This document shows, one piece after another, positions 8,882-17,616 of a stretch of DNA of 64,000 bases. Within the stretch, counting starts at the first letter, position 1; each line of letters starts with the position of its first letter. Where the stretch lies: the NCBI GenBank assembly GCA_031277615.1, contig JAITMC010000040.1:215777-279776 (forward strand). Reading direction: 5' to 3'. A model generated the notes under the pieces. The model saw nothing but the letters and a program-made list of their open reading frames with translations. It had not been told where the DNA came from and ran no database searches. The translations under genes and the position numbers were made by a program. Origin of the DNA: Chryseobacterium sp. GTDB lineage: Bacteria > Bacteroidota > Bacteroidia > Flavobacteriales > Weeksellaceae.

Positions 8882-10216
8882 ATGAGCTTCAATTTAAAAA
8901 ACGGCTGGCGTAAAGATAAAACCACCCATTCTCTTTCTGAGGTGTATTCCTCTATAAAAGTCCCTAAAAAAGCTACTTTCTGGAGAAAGTATCTGGCCTT
9001 TGCCGGACCCGGACTTATGGTAGCCGTAGGATATATGGATCCCGGAAACTGGGCCACGGATATCGCCGGAGGAGCACAGTTCGGATACACCCTTTTATCG
9101 GTAATACTTATTTCCAATATTTTTGCGATGGTTCTTCAGCATCTTTCCGTTAAGCTGGGAGTTGTGGCAGAGAGGGATCTGGCGCAGGCCTGCCGCGACC
9201 ACTTCAGCCCTACCACCAACTTCATACTATGGATATTCTGTGAAATTGCCATTGCCGCCTGTGACCTCGCCGAAGTCATAGGTTCAGCCATTGCACTCAA
9301 TCTGCTGTTTCAGATTCCGCTTACGTGGGGAATTGTGATCACCACCATTGATGTACTTTTTATTCTTCTCCTTCAGGCTAAGGGCTTCCGGTGGATCGAA
9401 AGTATTGTTGGTGGATTGATTTTCATCATCCTCTCCTGCTTTGTTTATGAAATCGTTATTTCAAAACCGGCATTCAATGAAATTCTGGGCGGATTGGTCC
9501 CTCAGAAAGAAATCATTCAGAATCCGGCCATGCTGTATATTGCCATCGGAATTCTGGGTGCCACGGTAATGCCTCACAATCTATATCTTCACAGCAGTAT
9601 CGTTCAGACCAGAGATTACACCCGTGACCGGGAAGGCAAGAAAGAAGCCATTAAATTTGCTACTTTAGACAGTACGGTTTCCCTGATGCTGGCTTTCTTT
9701 ATCAATGCTGCCATACTTATTCTGGCCGCAGCCACATTCCACACCACCGGAAACGAGCATGTAGCAGACATTCATGATGCCTACAAAATGCTCACCCCCA
9801 TTTTAGGGGCTTCCATGGCCAGTATTGCTTTTGCTATTGCTCTTCTCGCTTCAGGCCAGAATTCTACCCTAACCGGAACTCTTGCCGGACAGATCGTCAT
9901 GGAAGGTTTTCTGAATATCCGGTTAAAGCCGTGGCTCAGAAGGTTGATCACAAGACTTATTGCCGTTATTCCGGCTCTGATTGTTGCCATCCTTTATGGT
10001 GAACAGGGAACTACGGATCTTCTGGTATTGAGCCAGGTCATCCTGTCGATGCAGCTGAGTTTTGCAGTGGTTCCTTTGGTTATGTTTACCAATGACAAAG
10101 CCAAAATGGGTGAATTCGCCAATAAACCTTTTCTTAAGATCTGTGTGTGGGTGATTTCCGTTATTATTATTATTCTCAATCTTTATCTGTTGTATCAGAC
10201 CTTTACGGAAGCATAA
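8882..10216 (+). CDS. mntH: Nramp-family divalent metal (Mn2+/Fe2+) transporter
   Basis: 444 aa inner-membrane proton-coupled importer with about eleven hydrophobic segments. The metal-site motif of helix 1 is present as GYMDPGNWATDIAGG (residues about 49-63), and helix 6 carries GATVMPHNLYLHS. Both match the Nramp signatures for Mn2+/Fe2+ uptake. It is a single-gene unit bounded by a terminator upstream and about 150 non-coding bases downstream. A palindrome just before the start suggests metal-dependent repression. Confidence 0.93.
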   Translation: MSFNLKNGWRKDKTTHSLSEVYSSIKVPKKATFWRKYLAFAGPGLMVAVGYMDPGNWATDIAGGAQFGYTLLSVILISNIFAMVLQHLSVKLGVVAERDLAQACRDHFSPTTNFILWIFCEIAIAACDLAEVIGSAIALNLLFQIPLTWGIVITTIDVLFILLLQAKGFRWIESIVGGLIFIILSCFVYEIVISKPAFNEILGGLVPQKEIIQNPAMLYIAIGILGATVMPHNLYLHSSIVQTRDYTRDREGKKEAIKFATLDSTVSLMLAFFINAAILILAAATFHTTGNEHVADIHDAYKMLTPILGASMASIAFAIALLASGQNSTLTGTLAGQIVMEGFLNIRLKPWLRRLITRLIAVIPALIVAILYGEQGTTDLLVLSQVILSMQLSFAVVPLVMFTNDKAKMGEFANKPFLKICVWVISVIIIILNLYLLYQTFTEA

Positions 10217-10318
10217 GGAATGGGTGATAATTGGAATGGTTTCAAAATTCATTACTCACCCGTTGACCCATTCAGTTTTCTATCAGCATTTTTCTGCCTT
10301 AATGTCCTGATTTTTTCA

Positions 10319-10336
10319 TTTGGCAGACTCTTTGTC
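10319..10336 (+). promoter_or_regulatory. sigma-54-like or heat-shock control element before grpE
   Basis: TTTGGCAGACTCTTTGTC resembles a -24/-12 element (TTGGCA-N5-TTTG). It is also a partial palindrome with the following AAA (TTTGGCA / TGTCAAA). No CIRCE element is present. The function is uncertain. Confidence 0.25.
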
Positions 10337-10364
10337 AAATCATTGTGTAAATAAATATTGAATT

Positions 10365-10901
10365 ATGGAAAACCAGGATATTAACGAAGAAAGCATCAAT
10401 AATCAGGAAGAAAACAAGATTCAGAACGAAACGGGAGCTGAAGACAAAGTGACATCTTCGCCTTCTGCAGAGGAACTTTTGGCAGAAGAAAAAGACCGTT
10501 ATATCAGATTGTACGCTGAATTCGAAAACTATAAAAAAAGAACGGCTAAGGAGAAGATGGAATTCTTCCAGTATGCCAACCAGGACATGATGGTTTCTAT
10601 GCTAGGTGTTTTAGATGATTTTGAAAGAGCATTGAAAGAGATCGCTAAAAACGGAAATCCTTCCGACCTTCAGGGTGTGGAACTTATCTACCAGAAATTT
10701 AAAAATAAACTGGGTGAAAAAGGGTTAAAAACCATGGAAGTAAGCGCCGGTGACAGCTTTAATGTAGATTTCCATGAAGCTATTACCCAGATCCCTGCTC
10801 CGTCAGAAGATCTGAAAGGAAAGATCGTAGATGTTATTGAAACCGGATACACCCTGAATGATAAAGTGATCCGTTTCGCAAAAGTAGTAACAGGAAACTA
10901 A
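10365..10901 (+). CDS. grpE: nucleotide exchange factor GrpE
   Basis: 178 aa co-chaperone that releases ADP from DnaK. An acidic disordered N terminus (about 1-45) is followed by the long coiled coil (LAEEKDRYIRLYAEFENYKKR...), where the YAEFENYKKRTAKEK segment is the GrpE signature, and by the C-terminal beta domain with FHEAITQIPAP and GYTLNDKVIRFAKV. The length fits the family. dnaJ follows 91 bases downstream, the usual flavobacterial grpE-dnaJ arrangement. Confidence 0.97.
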   Translation: MENQDINEESINNQEENKIQNETGAEDKVTSSPSAEELLAEEKDRYIRLYAEFENYKKRTAKEKMEFFQYANQDMMVSMLGVLDDFERALKEIAKNGNPSDLQGVELIYQKFKNKLGEKGLKTMEVSAGDSFNVDFHEAITQIPAPSEDLKGKIVDVIETGYTLNDKVIRFAKVVTGN

Positions 10902-10912
10902 TATTAAATAAA

Positions 10913-10973
10913 TGATAAATGGTGAGAGATAATTGATTGGCAATACGCAATAGACATCAATTATCATTTATCA
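10913..10973. repeat. imperfect inverted repeat between grpE and dnaJ
   Basis: The arms TGATAAAT...ATAATTGAT (left) and ATCAATTATCATTTATCA (right) pair with a small bulge. It could act as an mRNA processing or stabilising hairpin between the two cistrons. Confidence 0.6.
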
Positions 10974-10992
10974 GTAATCAATTATAAGCATT

Positions 10993-12111
10993 ATGTCAAA
11001 GAGAGACTATTACGAGGTTCTGGAGATCAGCAAATCTGCTTCAGCCGACGAAATAAAAAAAGCATACCGTAAAATGGCCATTAAGTATCACCCTGATAAA
11101 AATCCGGGCGATAAGGAGGCTGAAGAAAAATTCAAAGAAGCTGCTGAGGCTTACGAAATCCTGAGTGATGACCAGAAACGCGCACGATATGACCAGTTTG
11201 GCCATGCCGGTGTAGGAGGTAACGGAGGTTTCGGAGGCGGAGGCTTCGGAGGGGGTATGAATATGGAAGACATTTTCAGCCAGTTCGGAGATATCTTCGG
11301 GGGCGGATTTGGCGGTTTCGGAGGTGGCGGCGGTGGCCGTCAGCAAGCCAGAGGTTCCAATTTGAGAATCAGAATCAAGCTGAACCTTGACGACATGGTA
11401 AACGGCACCCAGAAAACCATTAAAGTCAAGAAAATGAAGATGGCTGAAGGAGCTACGTCAAAAACATGTCCTACCTGTAACGGTTCGGGAGTTCAGCTTA
11501 AAGTGATGAACACTATGTTCGGACAGATGCAAACCCAGACTACCTGCGGCACCTGCCAGGGAATCGGGAAAGTAGCGGATAAAATTCCGGCGGGAGCCAA
11601 TGCCCAGGGACTGATCAAAGATGAAGAGGAAGTAACCATCAATATTCCTGCGGGAGCCAGAGACGGTATTCAGCTTAATGTAAGAGGAAAAGGAAATGAC
11701 GCTCCTTTCGGAGGTATTCCGGGAGACTTATTGGTGATCATTGAAGAGGAAGTTGACAAAACCATCAAAAGAGAAGGCGATAACCTTCATCAGGAACTCT
11801 ATATCTCATTTGCAGAAGCTGCTTTAGGAACCAAAAAAGAAGTTCCTACCGTAGGCGGAAAAGTAAAGATCACGGTTGACCCTGGAACTCAATCCGGAAA
11901 GATTCTGAGACTGGCCGGAAAAGGCCTTCCAAGCATAGACAGCTACGGAAAAGGTGATATGTTCATCCACATTAATGTATGGACGCCTCAAAAGCTGAAC
12001 AAAGAACAGAAAGACTTCTTTGAAAAGCAGATGAACAGCGGTGATATGATCGCTGAACCATCCGGAAAGGAAAAAACTTTCTTTGATAAAGTGAAAGATT
12101 TATTTAATTAA
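10993..12111 (+). CDS. dnaJ: chaperone DnaJ with reduced zinc-finger domain
   Basis: 372 aa. The J domain (about 1-70, HPD at 33-35) stimulates DnaK ATPase. A Gly/Phe-rich linker follows (about 74-118). The zinc-finger region shows only two CxxCxGxG motifs, CPTCNGSG (about 159-166) and CGTCQGIG (about 185-192), instead of the four in E. coli DnaJ. The two that normally build the first zinc site are absent. The C-terminal substrate-binding domains and the dimerisation end are complete. It is transcribed with grpE. Confidence 0.95.
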   Translation: MSKRDYYEVLEISKSASADEIKKAYRKMAIKYHPDKNPGDKEAEEKFKEAAEAYEILSDDQKRARYDQFGHAGVGGNGGFGGGGFGGGMNMEDIFSQFGDIFGGGFGGFGGGGGGRQQARGSNLRIRIKLNLDDMVNGTQKTIKVKKMKMAEGATSKTCPTCNGSGVQLKVMNTMFGQMQTQTTCGTCQGIGKVADKIPAGANAQGLIKDEEEVTINIPAGARDGIQLNVRGKGNDAPFGGIPGDLLVIIEEEVDKTIKREGDNLHQELYISFAEAALGTKKEVPTVGGKVKITVDPGTQSGKILRLAGKGLPSIDSYGKGDMFIHINVWTPQKLNKEQKDFFEKQMNSGDMIAEPSGKEKTFFDKVKDLFN

Positions 12112-12116
12112 TATAC

Positions 12117-12145
12117 AAAAGGATTCTTACGGGAATCCTTTTTTG
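12117..12145 (+). terminator. intrinsic terminator of grpE-dnaJ
   Basis: AAAAGGATTC / GAATCCTTTT stem followed by more Ts, six bases after the dnaJ stop. Confidence 0.9.
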
Positions 12146-12177
12146 TTTAAAATAATAGAAAATATCCAAATCCTAGT

Positions 12178-12333
12178 ATGCAATTACAATTTTCAGAATT
12201 ACATAATGATGTTTTTGATATTGCACATGGAAAGTTTTTAAAAGAAATCAATCTTACTAAAAAACAAACTGATTTTATTTCTGTATTTTATTTTTTCAAC
12301 AAGGATGTGAAAAGCTTTTGTAGAGTATATTAA
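12178..12333 (+). CDS. possible small protein, 51 aa
   Basis: An ATG at 12178 opens a 51-codon frame (begins MQLQFSELHNDVFDIAHGKF, ends KSFCRVY) that ends just before a terminator-like hairpin. It sits between two terminators in an otherwise empty gap. It has no signal peptide or membrane segment, and I do not recognise it. Its AT-rich codon use is weaker than in neighbouring genes, so it could be a remnant or chance. Confidence 0.35.
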   Translation: MQLQFSELHNDVFDIAHGKFLKEINLTKKQTDFISVFYFFNKDVKSFCRVY

Positions 12334-12343
12334 ATTAATCATT

Positions 12344-12368
12344 AAAAGAGGCCTTAGGTCTCTTTTTT
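12344..12368 (+). terminator. terminator-like hairpin
   Basis: AAAAGAGGCC and GGTCTCTTTT pair with one mismatch and are followed by Ts. It lies 10 bases after the small frame at 12178-12333, which supports that frame being transcribed. Confidence 0.6.
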
Positions 12369-12441
12369 GTGCTTTGATTTCTGCGCTCATTAAATAAAAG
12401 ATACCTGATGATCCCAATAATCACAAATAATACCAATACAA

Positions 12442-12474
12442 AAAAGCTCAGCAGTAGATTACTGCTGAGCTTTT
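12442..12474 (-). terminator. intrinsic terminator of the DUF808 gene
   Basis: AAAAGCTCAGCAGTA and the matching CTGCTGAGCTTTT arm form a long stem 20 bases past the stop of the minus-strand gene. Confidence 0.85.
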
Positions 12475-12494
12475 CATCAATTATAGTCAATTAA

Positions 12495-13394
12495 TTATTT
12501 CTTCTTTACCAGAGAAACAACACCTTTTCCCATCGTGAAAAGTGCTACGGCAAATAATCCTCCTACAAGCCCTAGAATAATTTCTTTTAGAATAGTAAGC
12601 ATTTCATTAGAAGACCAGGAAGGTAAAACATGGTGAAGAAAGTCTATTCTGTGTGAGAAAATACCGCCAGCTACCATAATCAAAGCAATGGTACCAATAA
12701 CTCCCAAAGCTTTAATAACAACTGGTAAGGCTTTCACCAAGAAGTGTCCAAGCATTCCGAAGAAGCCTTTGTCATTGCTCTTTTTAATTAATTTAAATCC
12801 AGCATCATCCATTCTTACGATCAAAGCAACAATTCCGTATACTCCTACTGTAGCGATAAAAGCAACCAAACTCGTCACCAAAATCTGGGTAATAAAAGGA
12901 TGGCTTTCTTCCAAAACCGTTCCTAAAGCAATGATGACAATTTCAACAGACAGAATAAAATCTGTGGTAATGGCCGATTTGATCTTTGCTTTTTCTATTT
13001 CTTCATCGCTCTTTTCGTCTTCCACAATTTCTTCTACAACTTCGTGACCTTTTTTATCCCGGTGAAAAAGAAATTCTATGATTTTCTCAACACCTTCAAA
13101 CGCCAGATATAACCCTCCGGCAATCAATACATAATTAATAGCGGGAGCATAAAGCCAGTTGAGAAGGAATACAACAGGAAGAATAATCAGTTTATTAACG
13201 AATGAACCTTTCGTAATCGCCCATAAAACCGGAATTTCGCGGGAAGAAAGAAAGCCCGTTGCCTTTTCTGCATTTACGGCAAGATCATCCCCTAAAATTC
13301 CTGCCGTTTTTTGTGTAGCTATTTTACTGGTAACCGCCACATCATCCATCAATGCTGCAATATCATCTAAAATTGCAAAAAAGCCTGATGCCAT
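12495..13394 (-). CDS. DUF808 (YedI-like) integral membrane protein
   Basis: 299 aa. The N terminus MASGFFAILDDIAALMDDVA and the following KIATQKTAGILGDDLAVNAE segment are the family signature. Several hydrophobic segments follow (about 75-105, 150-195, 220-250, 275-295), with a charged Glu/Lys-rich loop near residues 115-140. The family is widespread and sits in the inner membrane, but its function is unknown. A run of about 145 bases separates it from the divergent gene at 13540, so both promoters should lie there. Confidence 0.85.
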   Translation of the reverse strand: MASGFFAILDDIAALMDDVAVTSKIATQKTAGILGDDLAVNAEKATGFLSSREIPVLWAITKGSFVNKLIILPVVFLLNWLYAPAINYVLIAGGLYLAFEGVEKIIEFLFHRDKKGHEVVEEIVEDEKSDEEIEKAKIKSAITTDFILSVEIVIIALGTVLEESHPFITQILVTSLVAFIATVGVYGIVALIVRMDDAGFKLIKKSNDKGFFGMLGHFLVKALPVVIKALGVIGTIALIMVAGGIFSHRIDFLHHVLPSWSSNEMLTILKEIILGLVGGLFAVALFTMGKGVVSLVKKK

Positions 13395-13539
13395 ATTTTA
13401 ATGTTTTTTTAATATTTGTTAAGTTGAACAAAAATAATTATTTAATTCTATTTTCAAACGGTTTGTAAATATTAATTTTAACGAAGGAGTAACGATTATT
13501 TCTTTATTTGTATATTCGTCTTTATCAATAACCGATACC

Positions 13540-13989
13540 ATGAATAATTCCGAGATAGAACAGATTTTTAACAGAACTTTTGCAGGGCTTACCCTGTTTT
13601 ACAGGGATACGGATCTCCGTGATGAATTGCTTTCAAAATATCATCCGGGACAGATTCTTCATGAACGCGGTTTTGTGGATGTGACTTACAAAGGAGGCGG
13701 TTTAACGGGAAATACCCGATTCCTGATCGCGTCTGCCAATGGAAGGGACCTTTCAGCTCTGTATTCTGAAAACCAATCACCGGGTCACATTCTGCTCAGG
13801 GCAGGTTCTTATTTTAAAGTTCTTGACATTTCAAAATCTGAAGGAAAAACTCAGATTTTTCTATTGGACATCCCTGCGGACGCTCTTGATTTCTTTGAGA
13901 AAAGCACTTCCAATATTGAAGAACAGATTGTTGAAAAGGCAAAAGAAAATTTTCCACCAAAATACAGGCTGATCCGGTTCCTGAACTGA
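13540..13989 (+). CDS. conserved hypothetical cytoplasmic protein
   Basis: 149 aa, no signal peptide or membrane segment. The sequence begins MNNSEIEQIFNRTFAGLTLF and shows a mixed alpha/beta pattern ending in KAKENFPPKYRLIRFLN. I do not recognise a domain. Its stop codon overlaps the ATG of a 46-codon gene (TGATG), so the two are translated together. Confidence 0.65.
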   Translation: MNNSEIEQIFNRTFAGLTLFYRDTDLRDELLSKYHPGQILHERGFVDVTYKGGGLTGNTRFLIASANGRDLSALYSENQSPGHILLRAGSYFKVLDISKSEGKTQIFLLDIPADALDFFEKSTSNIEEQIVEKAKENFPPKYRLIRFLN

Positions 13990-14129
13990 TGGATCAGGAA
14001 TGGAAAGCAAGAACTTCTGCTCCGATCGGGATGAATGATTATGGTGATTTTTTCCCTGTTGATGCAGTGCCTCAGCCTAAAGAGCCTGACCAGCCTACCC
14101 CATCCAGGCCCTGGTGGAAAATCTGGTAA
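13989..14129 (+). CDS. small coupled protein, 46 aa
   Basis: The ATG overlaps the stop of the gene at 13540-13989 (TGATG). The product starts MDQEWKARTSAPIGMNDYG and ends in a Pro-rich, Trp-rich tail (PSRPWWKIW). The coupling and the codon use like its neighbour support a real gene. It may bind or assist its partner, but this is inference. Confidence 0.5.
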   Translation: MDQEWKARTSAPIGMNDYGDFFPVDAVPQPKEPDQPTPSRPWWKIW

Positions 14130-14195
14130 TATCAGATCCTATGCACTCTAATAAATTTGTATATTCGTACCACACCAGAAAATATAAACCGGAAT

Positions 14196-15014
14196 ATGAG
14201 ATCTTTATTCATTTTTTTCATGCTGCTTATATGCAGTTTATTTCAAAGTCAAAGTAAACAATTCCTATACGAATACCGCTTTATTCCTGATTCTACTGAA
14301 AAGAAACAGGTGATGACTGAAATAATGATACTGGATATTGATCAGAAAAGATCCCTGTTTTTCGGACAGGAAATGTACCGGTCTGATTCTACCCTGCTCA
14401 GCGATTCCAAAAAGGGTATTTTTTCAATGCCTCCGGACAAGCAGATGATCAGTGAACAGGTTATCAAATATCCGAATTCGGCACAGATGGATTATGTAAA
14501 ACTGGTTTCATACCAAAAATACGTGGTCAGCCAGGAGGTAAAACTTCCGTGGAAACTCATTTCAGAATTCAAAACCATCCTGGATCATAAGGTACAGAAG
14601 GCTAAGGTTTCATTCGGCGGAAGAGCATGGACGGCATGGTTTGCCAAAGATATTCCTTTTCAGGACGGTCCTTATAAGTTTTCCGGTCTTCCGGGGCTTA
14701 TTCTGGAACTGGAAGATGATACGAAAAGTCATCATTATATTCTTAAAGGAATCAGAGATCATCCGAAGGAATTTATATATCCGGCTTTAAACAATTATAA
14801 GATATCAAAAATATCCTATCAACAATTCATTAAACTCTATAAAAACTACAGGATCAATCCTGTTGCTAATCTGATAGGAAAAATTCCGGATTATCAGGAT
14901 GAAAACGGAAATACGGTGAGCGGACAGCAGAAAGTAAGAGAAATAGAACAGATCAAACTCGAACAGATTAAAAAAGATAATAATATCATTGAAATCGACC
15001 TGCTGAAAAAATAA
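14196..15014 (+). CDS. GLPGLI family secreted protein
   Basis: 272 aa from the ATG at 14196, chosen because it opens a clean signal peptide (MRSLFIFFMLLICSLFQSQS). The motif GLPGLI occurs at about residues 164-169 inside GPYKFSGLPGLILEL, which defines this Bacteroidota family of unknown function. A TAAATTTG -7 box lies at 14152-14159. The protein is probably periplasmic or outer-membrane linked. A second secreted protein gene follows 22 bases downstream, likely in the same operon. Confidence 0.85.
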   Translation: MRSLFIFFMLLICSLFQSQSKQFLYEYRFIPDSTEKKQVMTEIMILDIDQKRSLFFGQEMYRSDSTLLSDSKKGIFSMPPDKQMISEQVIKYPNSAQMDYVKLVSYQKYVVSQEVKLPWKLISEFKTILDHKVQKAKVSFGGRAWTAWFAKDIPFQDGPYKFSGLPGLILELEDDTKSHHYILKGIRDHPKEFIYPALNNYKISKISYQQFIKLYKNYRINPVANLIGKIPDYQDENGNTVSGQQKVREIEQIKLEQIKKDNNIIEIDLLKK

Positions 15015-15036
15015 ATTTCAATTCAACAGATTCTGA

Positions 15037-15864
15037 ATGAAAATAAAATTACTTATATTTTGTATGGCTTCATTGCTGTTTTCTGCTCAGAAAGAGCCGG
15101 ACTATCTTAATTGCTATTTAAAGTCTCTCAAAACCGTCTGTAAAGAAAACAGCAGAACTACCGTTTCTGAAATCAGCAGTGAAGACGGAATCAGTATATA
15201 CGGCAGACTGGAAGATCTGAAGAAAGGGTTATCTGAAAGGGCTTTTGAAAAATACAAAGACAGAATCCGTTTCAGCTGCCATGAAAATATACGGTATGAC
15301 AGCATTCACAAGATCTATTACGCCCAAAACAATGATGATCACAGAAAACTGTATTTTATTTATGCAGGAAAGGAGAATCCTAAAATTCTGTATAAAGGAA
15401 CGGAGGATTTGAAGAAAGTAAAGAATACTAATCTTCATACTTCTCAGAAATACCTTCAGCTTTACAGCAAAGAACATGAAAACAACCAGGATTATGAAGC
15501 TTTTTATTACTTCTACAATCAGCAGAACTGGTTGGAATACATCTTTCACCAGCATGGTAATGAATTTAATGAATATACTTTCATCTATCAGGATTCATTT
15601 TACGGAACAGAACTTTCCGAGGCGTATAAAAATGGTATTCTGTCTGAGGAGTATACCTATGACAGAGATGAAAACATCTCCGAAACAACCGTTACGGAAT
15701 ATCACATAGATGAGTCTTACAGGCTGGATAAAAAGAACAGACCGTTTTTAAAGAGATCATCCTACATCTCTGCTTCCACGCCATGCAGCTGCCGGGAAGG
15801 ATATATTACCAAAATTATATACTGGAATGATGATCGGTGCAGCAGTAAAATCATCCTTGAATAG
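15037..15864 (+). CDS. secreted hypothetical protein
   Basis: 275 aa with a short signal peptide (MKIKLLIFCMASLLFSAQ). The mature part is rich in Tyr, Asp and Asn, and its C-terminal half shows repeated strands such as YTYDRDENISETTVTEYH that recall the beta repeats of RHS-like or MORN-like Bacteroidota proteins. A CSC motif lies near the end. No family is recognised with confidence. It probably shares an operon with the GLPGLI gene upstream. Confidence 0.6.
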   Translation: MKIKLLIFCMASLLFSAQKEPDYLNCYLKSLKTVCKENSRTTVSEISSEDGISIYGRLEDLKKGLSERAFEKYKDRIRFSCHENIRYDSIHKIYYAQNNDDHRKLYFIYAGKENPKILYKGTEDLKKVKNTNLHTSQKYLQLYSKEHENNQDYEAFYYFYNQQNWLEYIFHQHGNEFNEYTFIYQDSFYGTELSEAYKNGILSEEYTYDRDENISETTVTEYHIDESYRLDKKNRPFLKRSSYISASTPCSCREGYITKIIYWNDDRCSSKIILE

Positions 15865-15920
15865 GATTGTTCTCTCCAGAAGACCTGTATTTTGTCCTCT
15901 TTATTTTGTATTTTTAATCT

Positions 15921-16790
15921 ATGAAAAAGCTCATTCTGAGATACCATTTTTTCGCAGTCGGATGCATGAGTTTCCTGCTTCAGTCGTGTAATACCAAATT
16001 CAGGGTTTGGGTAGGCCCCGGCGGCCAGCAGAAGATCTATAATCTGAAATATGGCGACCATAAAAGGCAGAAAATGGATATTTTTCTCCCGCTGGACTAC
16101 CCTGAAGACAGCCCTGTGGTACTTATTGTACATGGCGGAGCATGGACGCTGGGGAAAAAGGAACATATGATTCAGGTTCAGAAAATGCTTTTTAGCCATC
16201 AGATTCCAAGCATTAATATGAATTACAGGCTGGTCTCCAAACGCAAGAAGATCACTTATAAACAACAATTGGAAGATATAGGGCTGGCCATTAAAAAATT
16301 TAACTCGTTATCGGGTAATGCAGAACTGAAACCTGATAATTTCATCCTGCTCGGAGAAAGTGCCGGAGCACATCTTGCTCTTCTTTACGGCTATAAGAAC
16401 CCGAACCAGATCAGGAAAATTATTTCCCTGAGCGGTCCTACTGATTTTTTCAGCCAGGAATACCTCAATTCATTTTATTCCAAATACACCTCTCCTACTT
16501 TCCAGAAGGTTGTCGGAACAAAATTCGACCGTAAAAATATTTCGGAAGCTTTTAAAGAAGCCAGTCCGATTGCCAATATTACGAATGTTCCCACTCTTCT
16601 TTTTCAGGGAAACAATGACTTCCTGGTGAATCATCATCAGGGAACCGCCATGGATTCTGCCCTTACGGCCCATAACGTTCCTCACAAACTGGTTTTTATG
16701 AAGAGAACAGGGCATGTTCCGAGGCTTTTCAGCAAAAGAAAAAGAGACAGCATTATCTATCCGAATATCCTGGAATGGATAAAAAAATAA
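15921..16790 (+). CDS. alpha/beta hydrolase lipoprotein (carboxylesterase-like)
   Basis: 289 aa with a lipoprotein signal (lipobox LLQSC, Cys about 23). The oxyanion motif HGGAWTLG and the nucleophile elbow GESAGAHLAL identify an esterase of the BD-FAE/hormone-sensitive-lipase-like group. A conserved aspartate (GNNDFLVNHH) and histidine (RTGHVPRLF) complete the triad. It is likely anchored in the envelope and cleaves an acyl ester, substrate unknown. It converges on the DedA gene. Confidence 0.85.
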   Translation: MKKLILRYHFFAVGCMSFLLQSCNTKFRVWVGPGGQQKIYNLKYGDHKRQKMDIFLPLDYPEDSPVVLIVHGGAWTLGKKEHMIQVQKMLFSHQIPSINMNYRLVSKRKKITYKQQLEDIGLAIKKFNSLSGNAELKPDNFILLGESAGAHLALLYGYKNPNQIRKIISLSGPTDFFSQEYLNSFYSKYTSPTFQKVVGTKFDRKNISEAFKEASPIANITNVPTLLFQGNNDFLVNHHQGTAMDSALTAHNVPHKLVFMKRTGHVPRLFSKRKRDSIIYPNILEWIKK

Positions 16791-16808
16791 CCCGCCCAAA
16801 GGCAGGTT
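16789..16808 (-). terminator. terminator between convergent genes
   Basis: AACCCGCC / GGCAGGTT pair with one mismatch. On the minus strand the stem is followed by ATTTTTTTAT, so it ends the DedA transcript. It overlaps the last codon of the hydrolase gene. Confidence 0.6.
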
Positions 16809-16833
16809 ATCTGTAATATTTTCTTTTTAAATT

Positions 16834-17529
16834 TTATTCAAAATCCTTGTTTTCGTATTTGGAGAAATCTTCTTTTTTTCCAAAGGCGAATTTAATGATC
16901 ACCGGAAGCGTAGTTACCAGTACGATGACGATGATGATATATTCCAGTTTTTCTTTTAAATTAATTCCGAACTGCTCCATGAATAATTTATCAAGATAGT
17001 GTCCGGCAAAGATCAGAAGGAATGACCAAAGAACTCCACCGATGATGTTATCTCTTAAGAATTCTTTTTTATCCATTTTTACGATTCCGGCCACAATCGG
17101 GGTAAATGTTCTCACCACCGGCAAGAATCTAGCCATAATAATAGCCAGGGCTCCGTGTTTTTCAAAGAAATCATGAGCCTGGTAAAGGTACTTTTTCTTA
17201 AATAACATTGAATCCGGTCTTTTATACAAAGCAGGCCCTGTTTTTCTTCCGAAATAATATCCCACTTCATTTCCGATCACGGCTGCAATAGCAACGCCGG
17301 TAGCCAGAAGCGTAGTATCTAAGAAATCGCTCCCTGTAGAGCCAAAAGTCTCTTTGATGATTTCAACGGCATAAATTCCTGAAACGAAAAGCAGTGAGTC
17401 TCCAGGTAGAAAAAATCCTACAAAAAGTCCGGTTTCCGCAAAAACAATAAATAAAATAAGCCAGAACCCACCCATTTTAATATAAAACTCGGGGTTCAGT
17501 AAATCTCTCCAGCTATTGAAATCTTCCAT
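16834..17529 (-). CDS. DedA/SNARE-associated family membrane protein
   Basis: 231 aa from the ATG at 17529 (MEDFNSWRDLLNPEFY). The longer frame adds 15 unlikely residues. Family marks are FVGFFLPGDSLLFVSG near the N terminus and MARFLPVVRTFTPIVAG in the second half, plus four to five hydrophobic segments. DedA proteins are inner-membrane proteins linked to lipid-carrier or phospholipid flipping and proton-motive-force upkeep. It stands alone. Confidence 0.9.
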   Translation of the reverse strand: MEDFNSWRDLLNPEFYIKMGGFWLILFIVFAETGLFVGFFLPGDSLLFVSGIYAVEIIKETFGSTGSDFLDTTLLATGVAIAAVIGNEVGYYFGRKTGPALYKRPDSMLFKKKYLYQAHDFFEKHGALAIIMARFLPVVRTFTPIVAGIVKMDKKEFLRDNIIGGVLWSFLLIFAGHYLDKLFMEQFGINLKEKLEYIIIVIVLVTTLPVIIKFAFGKKEDFSKYENKDFE

Positions 17530-17616
17530 ATATAACGATATAGCACAAAAATAAGCGTAAAAAGTCTGAAACAAAAATTAATTATAAGATTTTAACTAAA
17601 ATACAGACATGATATT

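Noticed and set aside
10217-10364. CIRCE heat-shock operator before grpE
   Set aside because: The TTAGCACTC-N9-GAGTGCTAA pattern is absent.
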